A DNA stretch of 64,000 nt, from assembly GCA_947492825.1 (NCBI GenBank), contig CANLNT010000002.1, positions 1 through 64,000 on the forward strand, given 5' to 3'. How positions within the stretch are numbered: position 1 is the first letter of the stretch; every line of letters begins with the position of its first letter. Positions 25,342 to 34,833 of this stretch are shown here, in pieces. The position numbers and the translations under genes were made by a program. Below the pieces are notes generated by a model that ran no database searches, was not told where the DNA came from, and saw only the letters and a program-made list of their open reading frames with translations. Origin of the DNA: an uncultured Paracoccaceae bacterium. Lineage in GTDB: Bacteria > Pseudomonadota > Alphaproteobacteria > Rhodobacterales > Rhodobacteraceae.

Positions 25342-25654
25342 GGCCCGCGTAGAACGCCACCGCCCCTGCCACGATCCCCCAAAGCGCATTCTTGCGCCAC
25401 CAACTGACCACCAGCACGATGATGATTGCCACAAGGCGCACCGGCTCTGTCTGGCCGCCGGTTGCGTCGGGGAACAGCGCCAGCGGGGCGACCATGCCGG
25501 GCAGGACCGCCACCGGGGTAAACCGCAGCAGCTTCAACACCAGCGGCGGCATTGGGCGGTCGCCGATCAGGCCCAGAAATGAGAACCGGATCAGATAAGT
25601 ACCAAGCGCCATCAGGGCGATGATAAGCCAAATCTCTGCCTGAGAATAGTTCAT
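25319..25654 (-). CDS. azlD: AzlD-like small subunit of branched-chain amino acid exporter
   Basis: A 111-residue protein with four hydrophobic segments (for example IWLIIALMALGTYLIRFSFL and VRLVAIIIVLVVSWW). The phrase TYLIRFSFLGLIGDRPMPP followed by LRFTPVAVLPGM is the AzlD signature. AzlC and AzlD together export branched-chain amino acids or analogues. The ATG at 25654 overlaps the azlC stop as ATGA, which supports coupled translation and this start. Its 3' end runs 23 bp into the convergent lipoprotein gene. Confidence 0.9.
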   Translation of the reverse strand: MNYSQAEIWLIIALMALGTYLIRFSFLGLIGDRPMPPLVLKLLRFTPVAVLPGMVAPLALFPDATGGQTEPVRLVAIIIVLVVSWWRKNALWGIVAGAVAFYAGLIATGQL

Positions 25655-26355
25655 TGGCGCTCCATCCATGTTTCGACCGCCGCACCGACGCCCATCGCAC
25701 AGAACGCCGCAACGATCAGCCCCATGCCAGACGGCAGCCCCAGCAGCGCCAGCGCCACCGCGCAAGAGGTCAGCGCCGCCGCCACATGGGCCAATGACTT
25801 GAGCATTGGGCCGACCATCGCCATGAACATGATCGGCACAACAAAATCGAGCGCCCATTCCGGCGGGATCGCCTTGCCGATCAAGGCGCCGACCACCGTT
25901 GCGATCACCCAGGCCGGCGAGATCAGAGAGGCAACGCCCAGAAAGTACCACGCCTTCAATGACGGCGAGAGGTCGGGGCGTTTTTCATATTCCATCATGC
26001 TTTGCATGTAGCTTTGATCGAAGTTGATGTAAGCGACCAGCGCCCGCTGCCAAAGTGGTGCTGCCCCAAGGTGCGGCACGAGGGCGGCAGAATACATCGC
26101 CATACGCAGATTGACGGCCAGTGCGGCCAGCAGCACCAGTGCGATGGCCGCATTGTCGATCATCATTTGCAGCGCCGCGAACTGCGACGCACCGGCGATC
26201 ACCAACAGCGAAAAGGCGAAGATCTGCGCCAGTTGCAATCCGGCCTCTGCCGCCGCAACACCAAAGAAGGTGGCAAAGGGCAAAGCCATCAGCAGGAACG
26301 GCGCGCCGTCGCGCAGGCCCTTTTTGTAGACGGATTTGACGGTAGCAGCGGTCAC
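25651..26355 (-). CDS. azlC: AzlC family permease
   Basis: A 234-residue integral membrane protein, the large subunit of the AzlCD (LIV-E) exporter. Family motifs include GAPFLLMALPFATFFGVAA, the segment IAGASQFAALQMM, and FDQSYMQSM. Six to seven hydrophobic segments are present. The gene pairs with azlD by a 4-bp overlap. An Lrp-type regulator is encoded about 2 kb away, but it is not adjacent and no direct link is implied. Confidence 0.92.
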   Translation of the reverse strand: MTAATVKSVYKKGLRDGAPFLLMALPFATFFGVAAAEAGLQLAQIFAFSLLVIAGASQFAALQMMIDNAAIALVLLAALAVNLRMAMYSAALVPHLGAAPLWQRALVAYINFDQSYMQSMMEYEKRPDLSPSLKAWYFLGVASLISPAWVIATVVGALIGKAIPPEWALDFVVPIMFMAMVGPMLKSLAHVAAALTSCAVALALLGLPSGMGLIVAAFCAMGVGAAVETWMERQ

Positions 26356-26417
26356 GAGATTAGCCTAGCTTGGAAGTGCTGGCACAAGCGTTACCGCGAT
26401 GGGCACAGAGGTTCAAT

Positions 26418-27299
26418 TTGGCACGTCTTGAAAACGCATCAGATTATGTGATCGCCCCTGCCCCGGGTGCTGATGGGCTGACGCGCGCGGTGCATGGTTT
26501 TGACCAGACCGGCGCGCCGGTTGATCTGCATGTGATCGAGGAACGGCCACTGACGATCTACCTCAACCGGCGCGAAATCGTTACTGCGATGACGATCGGG
26601 GATTACCCGGAATATCTTGCGCTGGGGTTTCTGCGTAATCAGGGGATGCTGCTGGACAGTGACGAAGTGACGGGCGTCGATTTTGATGCCGAGGTTGAAA
26701 CGGTCGTGGTGCGCACCGCACGCGAGACGGATCACGAGGAAAAGCTGGCCAAGAAGACCCGCACAAGCGGGTGTGCGGTTGGCACGGTTTTTGGCGACAT
26801 GATGGCAGGGCTGACGGGTGTCACCCTGCCTGCAACATCTGTGCGGACCTCTGATCTTTATGCGCTGGCGGCCAAGATCAACCGCACGCCAAGCCTTTAT
26901 CTTGAGGCCGGTGCCATTCACGGTACGGTGCTGTGTCAGGGCGCGCAGCCGCTGGTCTATATGGAGGACGTGGGCCGCCACAACGCGGTCGACAAGATCG
27001 CGGGCTGGATGCACGCCGAAAGGGTCAGCGCGGGCGACAAGCTGCTTTACACCACCGGGCGGCTGACGTCCGAGATGGTGATCAAGACCGCATTGATGGG
27101 CATCCCGGTACTTGCCTCGCGTTCAGGCTTTACGGCTTGGGGGGTCGAGATCGCGCGACAGGTCGGGCTGACGCTGATTGGCCGGATGAAGGGGCAACGG
27201 TTTGTGTGTCTGGCGGGCGAAGACCGGTTGATCCGCGACATCGACCCGGCAGATGTGCCCGACGAACCCCGCAAATCCGCGCGAAAGGCGGCGGAATGA
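26418..27299 (+). CDS. fdhD: Formate dehydrogenase accessory sulfurtransferase
   Basis: FdhD passes sulfur from a cysteine desulfurase to the molybdenum cofactor of formate dehydrogenase. Conserved parts are VIEERPLTIYLNRREIVTAM, TIGDYPEYLALGFLRNQG, MEDVGRHNAVDKIAGW and LLYTTGRLTSEMVIKTA. In the catalytic loop the usual CxxC reads SGCAVGT, with the first cysteine kept and glycine at the second position. The start is uncertain: TTG at 26418 has AGAGG six bases upstream and is used here; TTG 26370 and GTG 26376 are alternatives. It is the first gene of the molybdenum-cofactor run that continues with mobA, mobB and moeA. No formate dehydrogenase structural gene lies in the window. Confidence 0.93.
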   Translation: MARLENASDYVIAPAPGADGLTRAVHGFDQTGAPVDLHVIEERPLTIYLNRREIVTAMTIGDYPEYLALGFLRNQGMLLDSDEVTGVDFDAEVETVVVRTARETDHEEKLAKKTRTSGCAVGTVFGDMMAGLTGVTLPATSVRTSDLYALAAKINRTPSLYLEAGAIHGTVLCQGAQPLVYMEDVGRHNAVDKIAGWMHAERVSAGDKLLYTTGRLTSEMVIKTALMGIPVLASRSGFTAWGVEIARQVGLTLIGRMKGQRFVCLAGEDRLIRDIDPADVPDEPRKSARKAAE

Positions 27300-27302
27300 T
27301 CG

Positions 27303-27351
27303 TCCTTCTTCTGGCCAAAATAATCTCGGGGGTCCGGGGGCTGGCCCCCGG
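27303..27351. repeat. Rhodobacterales-type mosaic intergenic element
   Basis: The fdhD-mobA gap consists of CCTTCTTCTGGCCAAAATAA, a G-run, and the hairpin CCGGGGG/CCCCCGG (27334-27351, 4-nt loop). The same layout, a TTCTTxTG head, an A/T-rich AAATAT-like core and a G/C hairpin, recurs at 35690-35767 and, in part, at 48281-48310. It could be a terminator or attenuator, but mobA lies only 13 bp beyond it. Confidence 0.6.
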
Positions 27352-27363
27352 TCGGTTGCCAAG

Positions 27364-27945
27364 ATGAAACAACCCTTGGGTGTCATTCTGGCCGGTGGAC
27401 AGGCCACGCGGATGGGCGGCGGCGACAAGGGGCTGTTGCCACTGGGGCCGCAGCCGATCATCACCCATGTGATCGACCGGCTGGATCCACAGGTGGCGCG
27501 GCTAGCGCTGAATGCCAATGGCGATCCCGCGCGGTTTGCACATCTGGGATTGCCTGTTGTGGCCGATAGCATCGCCGGTTTTGCCGGACCCCTGTCTGGC
27601 GTGCTGGCGGGGCTTGATTGGGCCGCGACGCAGGGCGCGGATCACATCGTCACGGCTGCGGCAGATACGCCGTTTTTGCCTGCCGATCTGGTGCCAAGGC
27701 TGTTGCTGGCGGGGGGCGACAAAGGGCTGGCGCTGGCGGCCTCGCCCTCGGGGCGGCAGCCGACCTTCGGGTTGTGGCCCGTGGCACTGCGCGATGATCT
27801 GCGCGCAGCGCTGGAGGGCGGGCTGCGCAAGGTGGTGCAATGGACCGCAGAGCACGGGGCTGGCACGGCGGAATTTCCCGACGACATCCAGTTCTTCAAC
27901 GTCAACACGCCTGATGATCTAAGCAAAGCGCAGGCAATGCTATGA
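27364..27945 (+). CDS. mobA: Molybdenum cofactor guanylyltransferase
   Basis: MobA attaches GMP from GTP to molybdopterin to form the bis-MGD cofactor used by DMSO-reductase family enzymes such as formate dehydrogenase. The nucleotide loop LAGGQATRMGGGDKGLLPL and the conserved FAGPLSGVLAGLD and AAADTPFLPADLV are present; length 193 residues is normal. The ATG at 27364 gives the family start MKQPLGVILAGG; the upstream in-frame extension would run through the repeat and the fdhD end. It overlaps mobB by 4 bp (ATGA). Confidence 0.95.
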   Translation: MKQPLGVILAGGQATRMGGGDKGLLPLGPQPIITHVIDRLDPQVARLALNANGDPARFAHLGLPVVADSIAGFAGPLSGVLAGLDWAATQGADHIVTAAADTPFLPADLVPRLLLAGGDKGLALAASPSGRQPTFGLWPVALRDDLRAALEGGLRKVVQWTAEHGAGTAEFPDDIQFFNVNTPDDLSKAQAML

Positions 27946-28433
27946 ACGTCTTTGGCATCGTCGGGTTCAAGAATGCGGGCAAAACCGGGCTGATGGAACG
28001 CCTCGTGACAGAGATTGCCGGGCGCGGGTTCAGTGTGTCGACGTTGAAACACGCGCATCACAGCTTTGACGTCGATCAGCCGGGCAAGGACAGTCATCGG
28101 CACCGCGTGGCGGGGGCCAATCAGGTGCTCTTGGCCTCTGGCACCCGCTGGGCGCTGATGAGCGAGCTGCGTTACGCAGCTGAACCGACCTTGGCCGATC
28201 TGCTGACCCGGCTTGATCCGGTCGATCTGGTGCTGGTCGAGGGCTACAAGCGCGATGCCCATCCCAAGATCGAGGCGTATCGACACGCGACCGGGCATCC
28301 GCTGCTTGCGCCCGGTGACCCCACCGTGCGCGGCGTGGCAAGTGACGCCGCTGTCAATGTCCCCTGCCCACGATTTGATCTGGATGATACGGTGGCAATT
28401 GCGGATTTCATCCTGCAAGAGGTCGGATTGTGA
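27942..28433 (+). CDS. mobB: Molybdopterin-guanine dinucleotide biosynthesis adaptor
   Basis: A 163-residue P-loop GTPase that assists MobA. The Walker A loop is GFKNAGKTGLMERL near the N-terminus, followed by STLKHAHHSFDVDQPGKDS and LVLVEGYKRDAHPKIE, all conserved in MobB. It overlaps mobA and the following moeA-like gene by 4 bp each, so the three are one translational unit. Confidence 0.95.
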   Translation: MNVFGIVGFKNAGKTGLMERLVTEIAGRGFSVSTLKHAHHSFDVDQPGKDSHRHRVAGANQVLLASGTRWALMSELRYAAEPTLADLLTRLDPVDLVLVEGYKRDAHPKIEAYRHATGHPLLAPGDPTVRGVASDAAVNVPCPRFDLDDTVAIADFILQEVGL

Positions 28434-30508
28434 GCTTTGACACCGTGATCATGGTGGATTGGTCGGCCGCTAACGGCTTTGGTCCGAAACCACGCAGCGA
28501 TGCAATCTGGGCAAGTATCGCGCGAGATGGGAGCGCAGACGATCCCGTTTATCTGCGCAACAGACAGGTTGCGGAAACATGGATCAAGGATGCCATTCGT
28601 ACTGAACGTGCGCAGGGACGTCGCATCCTTGTTGGTTTTGATTTGTGCTTTGCCTACCCGAGCGGTTTTGCCACGCAGATTGTCGGCTCTGAGGATGTTT
28701 TTGACCTTTGGGATTGGTTCGAGCGCGAAGTCGAAGACACTCCAAAGGCAAACAATCGGTTTGATGTCGCCGCAAAGCTGAACCGTTTCTTTGTGGGTGA
28801 AGGCCCGTTCTGGTTCAATGGGCTGAAGCGAGACATCCCTGATCTTCCAAGGAACAAGGACAACTATCAATCTCAGCCGTTCTCGGAGTTTCGGCAGGCC
28901 GACAAGGCCGCGTCTGGCGCACAGTCACCCTTCAAGCTTGGCGGGGTTGGTGCGGTTGGCGGACAGGTGATCATGGGGCTGCCGATGCTGTCGCGGTTGC
29001 GGCAGACGTTCGGCAAGGACCTGAAGGTTTGGCCGTTTGAGGCGGCGGATACACCTGTTGTACTGGCCGAAACCTATTTCTCACTGCTGGACGATCGGCT
29101 GGACGGCCATCCGATCAAGGATGCAGCACAGGTCGCGCTATATGCCGCGCGCTTTTCGGCCCTGTCGGCAGATGATTGGGCAAAAATGCTGGACCGACCC
29201 CCAGATCCAGAGGGTTGGGTCTTGGGGCTTGGGCAAGAGGCCCTGTTGGCCGGGCGTTTGACACCGCCGCCGTTGCGCAACGATTGTTTTGCGATGCCGC
29301 AGGGGGCCTATTGGACGCCGGTCGATGATGCCATGGCGCATCTGCGCAACCACCTGACACCTGTCGTTGGCACCGAAGACATTGCCGTGACGGACGCGGC
29401 TGGCCGCATTCTGGCCGCCCCTGCCAAGGCGCAGCGCAGCCATCCACCTGCGGCAAATGCAGCCGTGGATGGGTATGCCTTTGCCGGACCCGCCGCAGAG
29501 GGGCCGCAACACATGCCACTGGTCGCTGGACGGGCGGCAGCAGGCGCGCCCTATGACGGCGTGGTGCCTGCGGGGCAGGCTGTACGCATCCTGACCGGGG
29601 CAATCCTGCCCGCAGGCGTGGACAGCATCGTGCTGCAGGAAGACGTCAGCGCGACTGCACACCACATCGCCTTTCACGGGCCGCTGAAGCGCGGGGCCAA
29701 CGCGCGCAAGGCGGGTGAGGATATGGCGGCTGGCGATGTGGTTTTGCCCATCGGCCGGGTGCTGACGCCTGCCGATCTGGGGACGCTGACAGCGGTGGGC
29801 ATCGGCACGGTCCGCGCGCATAAGCGGCTGCGGGTCGGGGTGCTGTCAACCGGGGATGAGTTGCTGGCACCGGGCGCGCCCGCCACCGACGCGCAGGTCT
29901 ACGACGCCAATGGCCCAATGCTACGCGCGACGCTTGCGCGCTGGGGGTTCGCGGTTGTTGATCTGGGTCGTGCGCCTGATACGCGCGATGGGCTTGCCGC
30001 CCTGCTAGATGATGCAGCACAGCGCTGCGATGCGGTGCTGACCTCTGGCGGGGCGTCAGGGGGTGACGAAGACCACGTATCAGCCCTGTTGCAGGACAGC
30101 GGGTCCTTTGCGCTGTGGCGCGTCGCGGTCAAGCCGGGCCGCCCGCTGGCCATGGGGCAATGGCGGGGGATGCCGGTGCTGGGCCTGCCGGGGAACCCGG
30201 TTGCGGCACAGGTCTGCACGTTGATATTTGCGCGCCCGGCCTTGCATCAACTTGCGGGCGCGGGATGGGTAGAGCCGGTCGCCTTTGACCTGCCTGCAGG
30301 CTTTGCAAAATCCAAGAAAGCGGGCCGCCGGGAATACCTGCGCGCGCGGATCACCGAAGGCCGGGTCGAGGTTTTCCCGTCCGAAGGGTCGGGGCGAATT
30401 TCGGGGTTGAGCTGGGCCGCCGGGCTGGTTGAGCTGCCTGACGCCGCCTGCACGATCTCGCCTGGCGATCCGGTGCGTTTTCTGCCGTTCTCTGGGTTTG
30501 GCCTGTGA
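28430..30508 (+). CDS. moeA: Fusion: DUF429-like domain + molybdopterin molybdenumtransferase
   Basis: A 692-residue protein made of two parts. Residues about 297-692 are MoeA, which inserts molybdate into adenylylated molybdopterin: NAAVDGYAF (343-351), GAILPAGVDSIVLQED (390-405), STGDEL (473-478), TSGGASGGDEDHV (538-550), KPGRPLA (568-574) and GLPGNPVA (585-592). Residues 1-285 are a separate RNase H-like domain resembling DUF429: VDWSAANG with D10, VGFDLCFAYPSGF with D71, and IKDAAQVALYAARF with D231, spaced like the acidic triad of that fold. In Rhodobacteraceae I recall this domain as a separate protein labelled molybdopterin-guanine dinucleotide synthesis protein; its role is not proven. 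Start GTG overlaps the mobB stop, and the end overlaps the GNAT gene. One continuous frame, with no sign of frameshift. Confidence 0.92.
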   Translation: MSFDTVIMVDWSAANGFGPKPRSDAIWASIARDGSADDPVYLRNRQVAETWIKDAIRTERAQGRRILVGFDLCFAYPSGFATQIVGSEDVFDLWDWFEREVEDTPKANNRFDVAAKLNRFFVGEGPFWFNGLKRDIPDLPRNKDNYQSQPFSEFRQADKAASGAQSPFKLGGVGAVGGQVIMGLPMLSRLRQTFGKDLKVWPFEAADTPVVLAETYFSLLDDRLDGHPIKDAAQVALYAARFSALSADDWAKMLDRPPDPEGWVLGLGQEALLAGRLTPPPLRNDCFAMPQGAYWTPVDDAMAHLRNHLTPVVGTEDIAVTDAAGRILAAPAKAQRSHPPAANAAVDGYAFAGPAAEGPQHMPLVAGRAAAGAPYDGVVPAGQAVRILTGAILPAGVDSIVLQEDVSATAHHIAFHGPLKRGANARKAGEDMAAGDVVLPIGRVLTPADLGTLTAVGIGTVRAHKRLRVGVLSTGDELLAPGAPATDAQVYDANGPMLRATLARWGFAVVDLGRAPDTRDGLAALLDDAAQRCDAVLTSGGASGGDEDHVSALLQDSGSFALWRVAVKPGRPLAMGQWRGMPVLGLPGNPVAAQVCTLIFARPALHQLAGAGWVEPVAFDLPAGFAKSKKAGRREYLRARITEGRVEVFPSEGSGRISGLSWAAGLVELPDAACTISPGDPVRFLPFSGFGL

Positions 30509-31083
30509 TCCTGCAAAGCCCGGTTCCAGACGCGGATATCCCAGAGGCCGCAGCGCTTTACTGGCAGGCCTTTGCAGCCAAGCTGCATATCGCCCTTGGG
30601 CCTGCGGACAAGGGACAGGCCTTTGTCACCCGCGTATTTGACCCGACCCACGGGATCAGCATCCATGCGGACGATGGCACCTTGCTGGGCGTTGCAGGGT
30701 TCAAAACTGCCAAAAGCGCGCTTGTTGGCGGTGAATTTTCCGACCTGAAGGCAATTTATGGGTTGTGGGGGGCGACGTGGCGCGCGGCGCTGTTGCACAT
30801 GTTGGAACGCGACACGGAAAACAGCCGCTTTTTGATGGACGGCGTCTTTGTCGCCGAACGCGCGCGGGGCCAAGGCGTTGGCACGGCACTGCTGCGGGCG
30901 ATTTGCGATGAAGGTGCGCGGCGCGGCTATGCCGAGGTACGGCTGGACGTGATTGACAGCAACCCACGGGCGCAGGCGCTTTATGCACGCGAGGGATTTG
31001 TGGCGACCAAAACCACCGCCTTGGGCCCACTGCGCCACATCTTCGGTTTCAATGCCAGCACGACGATGGTCAAAACTCTTTAG
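30505..31083 (+). CDS. GNAT family N-acetyltransferase
   Basis: A 192-residue acetyltransferase. The acetyl-CoA loop is FVAERARGQGVGTALLRAIC (about residues 114-133), followed by VRLDVIDSNPRAQALYAREG, the typical motif B. The GTG start at 30505 overlaps the end of the moeA fusion by 4 bp, so it is expressed with the molybdenum-cofactor genes, but nothing in the sequence ties its activity to them. Substrate unknown. Confidence 0.88.
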   Translation: MILQSPVPDADIPEAAALYWQAFAAKLHIALGPADKGQAFVTRVFDPTHGISIHADDGTLLGVAGFKTAKSALVGGEFSDLKAIYGLWGATWRAALLHMLERDTENSRFLMDGVFVAERARGQGVGTALLRAICDEGARRGYAEVRLDVIDSNPRAQALYAREGFVATKTTALGPLRHIFGFNASTTMVKTL

Positions 31084-31116
31084 GCGCGGCACAGCGATCC
31101 TGACAGGCCCTGACGC

Positions 31117-31146
31117 TTGCGAAAACTAAACTGATCGGTTTATATA
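31117..31146 (+). promoter_or_regulatory. Promoter with embedded operator for the TetR gene
   Basis: TTGCGA (31117-31122) and TATATA (31141-31146) are separated by 18 bp. The spacer and first -10 base contain AAACTGATCGGTTT (31128-31141), a 14-bp near-palindrome with a single mismatched pair. A TetR-family repressor binding here would block its own promoter, a common arrangement. Confidence 0.5.
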
Positions 31147-31171
31147 GAGGCTTTCTTGGGCAGAGGTGCAA

Positions 31172-31789
31172 ATGCCGGACGGTGGCAGCGAAATTAAGCA
31201 GGGACGCAAGTTCGATCAGGTGCTTTCAGGCGCGCGGGAGGTGTTCATGCGCGACGGGTTCGAAGGCGCATCCGTGGACGATATCGCCCGCGCGGCAGGC
31301 GTGTCCAAGGCCACGCTGTACAGCTATTTCGCCGACAAGCGCCTGTTGTTTATGGAAATTGCCCGGCGCGAGTGCAACCGACAGGCCGAACAGGCGATTG
31401 GTGCGATCGACATGGACGCGCCCTTGGCGGAAATTCTGCGCGCGGTGGGCTGGGAGTTTGTAAACATCATCACTTCTGACTTTGGACAGCGCATTTTTCG
31501 GATCTGCGTGGCAGAGGCTGACCGATTCCCCGAGTTGGGCCGCGCGTTCTATGAAAGCGGGCCCAACATCATGCGCACCCGGATGATCGAGCTGCTGGAA
31601 TGCGGCGTGGCGCGCGGCGAACTGGCGATCGACGATATGGAACTGGCTGCTGATCAATTCCCGGAGCTGTGCAAGGCCGATCTGTTCCCGCGCATGGTGT
31701 TCAAAGGTGTGGACAGCTTCACGGACGCGGAAAAACAGCGCGTGATCGAAGGGGCCGTTGCCACCTTCATGGCGCGGTACGGGGTCTAG
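31172..31789 (+). CDS. TetR/AcrR family transcriptional regulator
   Basis: A 205-residue repressor-type regulator. The N-terminal HTH is DDIARAAGVSKATLYSYF, followed by DKRLLFMEIARREC; the C-terminal ligand and dimer domain resembles the AefR-like group. The ATG at 31172 has AGAGG five bases upstream; a GTG two codons earlier is less likely. A probable self-operator lies in its promoter (31128-31141). It is convergent with the NYN gene and their stop codons share the bases CTAG (4-bp overlap). Its targets are not evident, since neither neighbour is a transporter. Confidence 0.92.
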   Translation: MPDGGSEIKQGRKFDQVLSGAREVFMRDGFEGASVDDIARAAGVSKATLYSYFADKRLLFMEIARRECNRQAEQAIGAIDMDAPLAEILRAVGWEFVNIITSDFGQRIFRICVAEADRFPELGRAFYESGPNIMRTRMIELLECGVARGELAIDDMELAADQFPELCKADLFPRMVFKGVDSFTDAEKQRVIEGAVATFMARYGV

Positions 31790-32517
31790 TCGAGCCGTTG
31801 CACCGTCAGATGGTTGCCATTTGGGTCCTTGGTCACGGTGAAGCGCTTTGTTTCGATCAACAAGCTACTGAGTTTGGCAGACCCAAAGGTGCGTGGGTCA
31901 AAATCCGGGTTGGAACGGGTGATGTATTGGCCGAGTTGTCCCAGCGAATAGCTGACTGCGTCAGCGTCTATGTTGTTCATCGCCTTCAGCACCAGAGGAA
32001 TCACATCTTTGGCTGGTTTCTTGCCTGACATCTTGGCCGAGGCCTTGGGAGCGGATTTGTCGACGTCTTTGCCTGCCTCAATCAGGTTTTCGATCAGGAT
32101 GAACCGGTTGCAGACGTTGCGCAGGCTGACAGGAGCCTTGCTTTCGCCAATGCCGATCACATCGACCCCGTCTTCGCGCAAACGGTTGGCAAGGGCCGTG
32201 AAATCGCTGTCGGAGGAGACCAGCACGAAACCGTCGAACCGGCCCTTGTGCAGGATATCCATCGCATCAATCACAAGGCCGATGTCGCTGGCGTTCTTGC
32301 CCACAGTATTCGCAGTTTCCTGATTGGCAACCAGCCCCAGTTCCAGCACAACTTTGCGCCAACCGTTCAGGTTGCTGGACGACCAATCGCCATAGACCCG
32401 CCGCAGCGCGGGTTCGCCATATCGGGTGATTTCCTTGAGGATCGCACTTGCGTGTTTGGCAGGAATATTGTCCGCGTCGATCAGCACTGCCAGTAGCATC
32501 CGCTCGTTCTGGGCCAT
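31786..32517 (-). CDS. NYN-domain protein with C-terminal OST-HTH/LOTUS domain
   Basis: A 243-residue soluble protein. The NYN (PIN-like) ribonuclease domain spans about residues 8-150: AVLIDADNIPA with D14 and D16, KNASDIGLVIDAMDIL, and VLVSSDSDFTALANRLREDG. These supply the acidic residues expected for metal-dependent RNA cleavage. After a basic linker (about 155-170) comes a small helix-turn-helix-like OST/LOTUS domain (DVIPLVLKAMNNIDADAV to the end), which in other proteins binds RNA or protein partners. This LabA/DUF88-type layout suggests an RNA-processing function; no substrate is known. Confidence 0.9.
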   Translation of the reverse strand: MAQNERMLLAVLIDADNIPAKHASAILKEITRYGEPALRRVYGDWSSSNLNGWRKVVLELGLVANQETANTVGKNASDIGLVIDAMDILHKGRFDGFVLVSSDSDFTALANRLREDGVDVIGIGESKAPVSLRNVCNRFILIENLIEAGKDVDKSAPKASAKMSGKKPAKDVIPLVLKAMNNIDADAVSYSLGQLGQYITRSNPDFDPRTFGSAKLSSLLIETKRFTVTKDPNGNHLTVQRLD

Positions 32518-32522
32518 GTCAT

Positions 32523-33607
32523 TTATCCTTTCAGCGCCGCGATTGCGGTCAAGATTTGTTTCTCGGCCGGACCGAGCGCGTCGCTTTCATCGTCCATCGC
32601 CACACCGTTCAGGGCATAGGCAAAGGCCAGGTCAGCCTCTGCATCGTACCAGACGCCGCCTTTGAAGCCGTATGCGCTGCCGAAGTGGCCGACAAGGGCG
32701 CGCGGATAGAAAGCCGGGGTGCGCAGCATTTGGACACCGGGGCCGTAGCGGTCAAACAGGTGATGCGGGTCGTCCATCTGCCCCATCTCGGGCGACCAGA
32801 GCACGGGCAGGTCTGCGGTCTTGAGCGCGCGCGCCAGCCGCAGCATCCCCCTCAGGGACATCCGCAAGCCCCCCTGAGGCGAGAAAAGCGCGGGGTTGCT
32901 GCCCAGCGCGTAGCCGCCCAGATGATGGGGCTGGCCTTCGGCATCCAGTACGCCCGACGCTGCCACATGGCCGTCGATCATCGGGGCAAAGCCGTCTGCG
33001 CCGCGCCGGTAGGTCGGGATGGCCCGGATCCGATGCGCCGAAGACACGCCCGACCAGTTGAACCCGCCCAGGATCGACAAAGGGGCCAATACATAGGCAC
33101 GCGCGCGCAGATCAAACCGCGCCTGCCCCAGCTTTTCCACGCAGGCGGCCAGAAGGATGTACCCCAGATTGGAGTAGTCGAACCGGCTGCCGGGGCGCGC
33201 GGCATCAAAGATATCCGCGTCATGCGACGCGACCCATGTGCGCAAGTCGGTTTTGGCCGAAATTGCATAACCGGCCTTGTCCGACAGGCTGCTGGCATGG
33301 CTGGCCAGCATCGCAAGCGTGATTGGCAGGTCAGGGTGATGGGGGTTGCGCAGAGGCCAGCCCAGCACGTCAGAGGCATCTGTGTCCATGCCATGCGGCA
33401 GGTCGGCGCGGCGCAGTGTTTCGACAAATGCAAGCCCCGTCACGATCTTGGTGACCGAGGCCACGCGCATCAAAGAAGTGTCTTTGCCGGGGATATTGGG
33501 GGCGGTCGCGACGTGAAAGCTGTCGTCGCCCCCCTGCGAGACGGCGATCCCGCAGAATGCAAAAGGCCCGGCAAGCGACCGGGCCAATTGATCAAGTTCG
33601 GGACGCA

Positions 33608-33608
<1 letters not shown>
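32523..33608 (-). CDS. Serine hydrolase, beta-lactamase/class C PBP-like
   Basis: A 361-residue hydrolase of the class C beta-lactamase/D-alanyl carboxypeptidase superfamily. The nucleophile motif SxxK is SVTK (S51-K54) and the YxN motif is DYSNLGYILLA; the third motif (HxG-like) may be LVGHFGSAYG. No signal peptide is visible, so it is probably an intracellular esterase or peptidase rather than a wall enzyme. Its ATG overlaps the stop of the formaldehyde dehydrogenase gene (TAATG), which implies coupled expression with glutathione-dependent formaldehyde oxidation. A functional link, for example hydrolysis of a glutathione ester, is only a guess. Confidence 0.88.
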
Positions 33609-34720
<1,112 letters not shown>

Positions 34721-34833
34721 GTCTTGGACCTTTCAAATTGTATTGCACAAAGCGTCTGCGAAATGCGCTGCAATTACAAGTATTCCGATTTGGTTGCTTG
34801 CAATGACAGCCCGACGCGCGGCAATGTGCGGGC

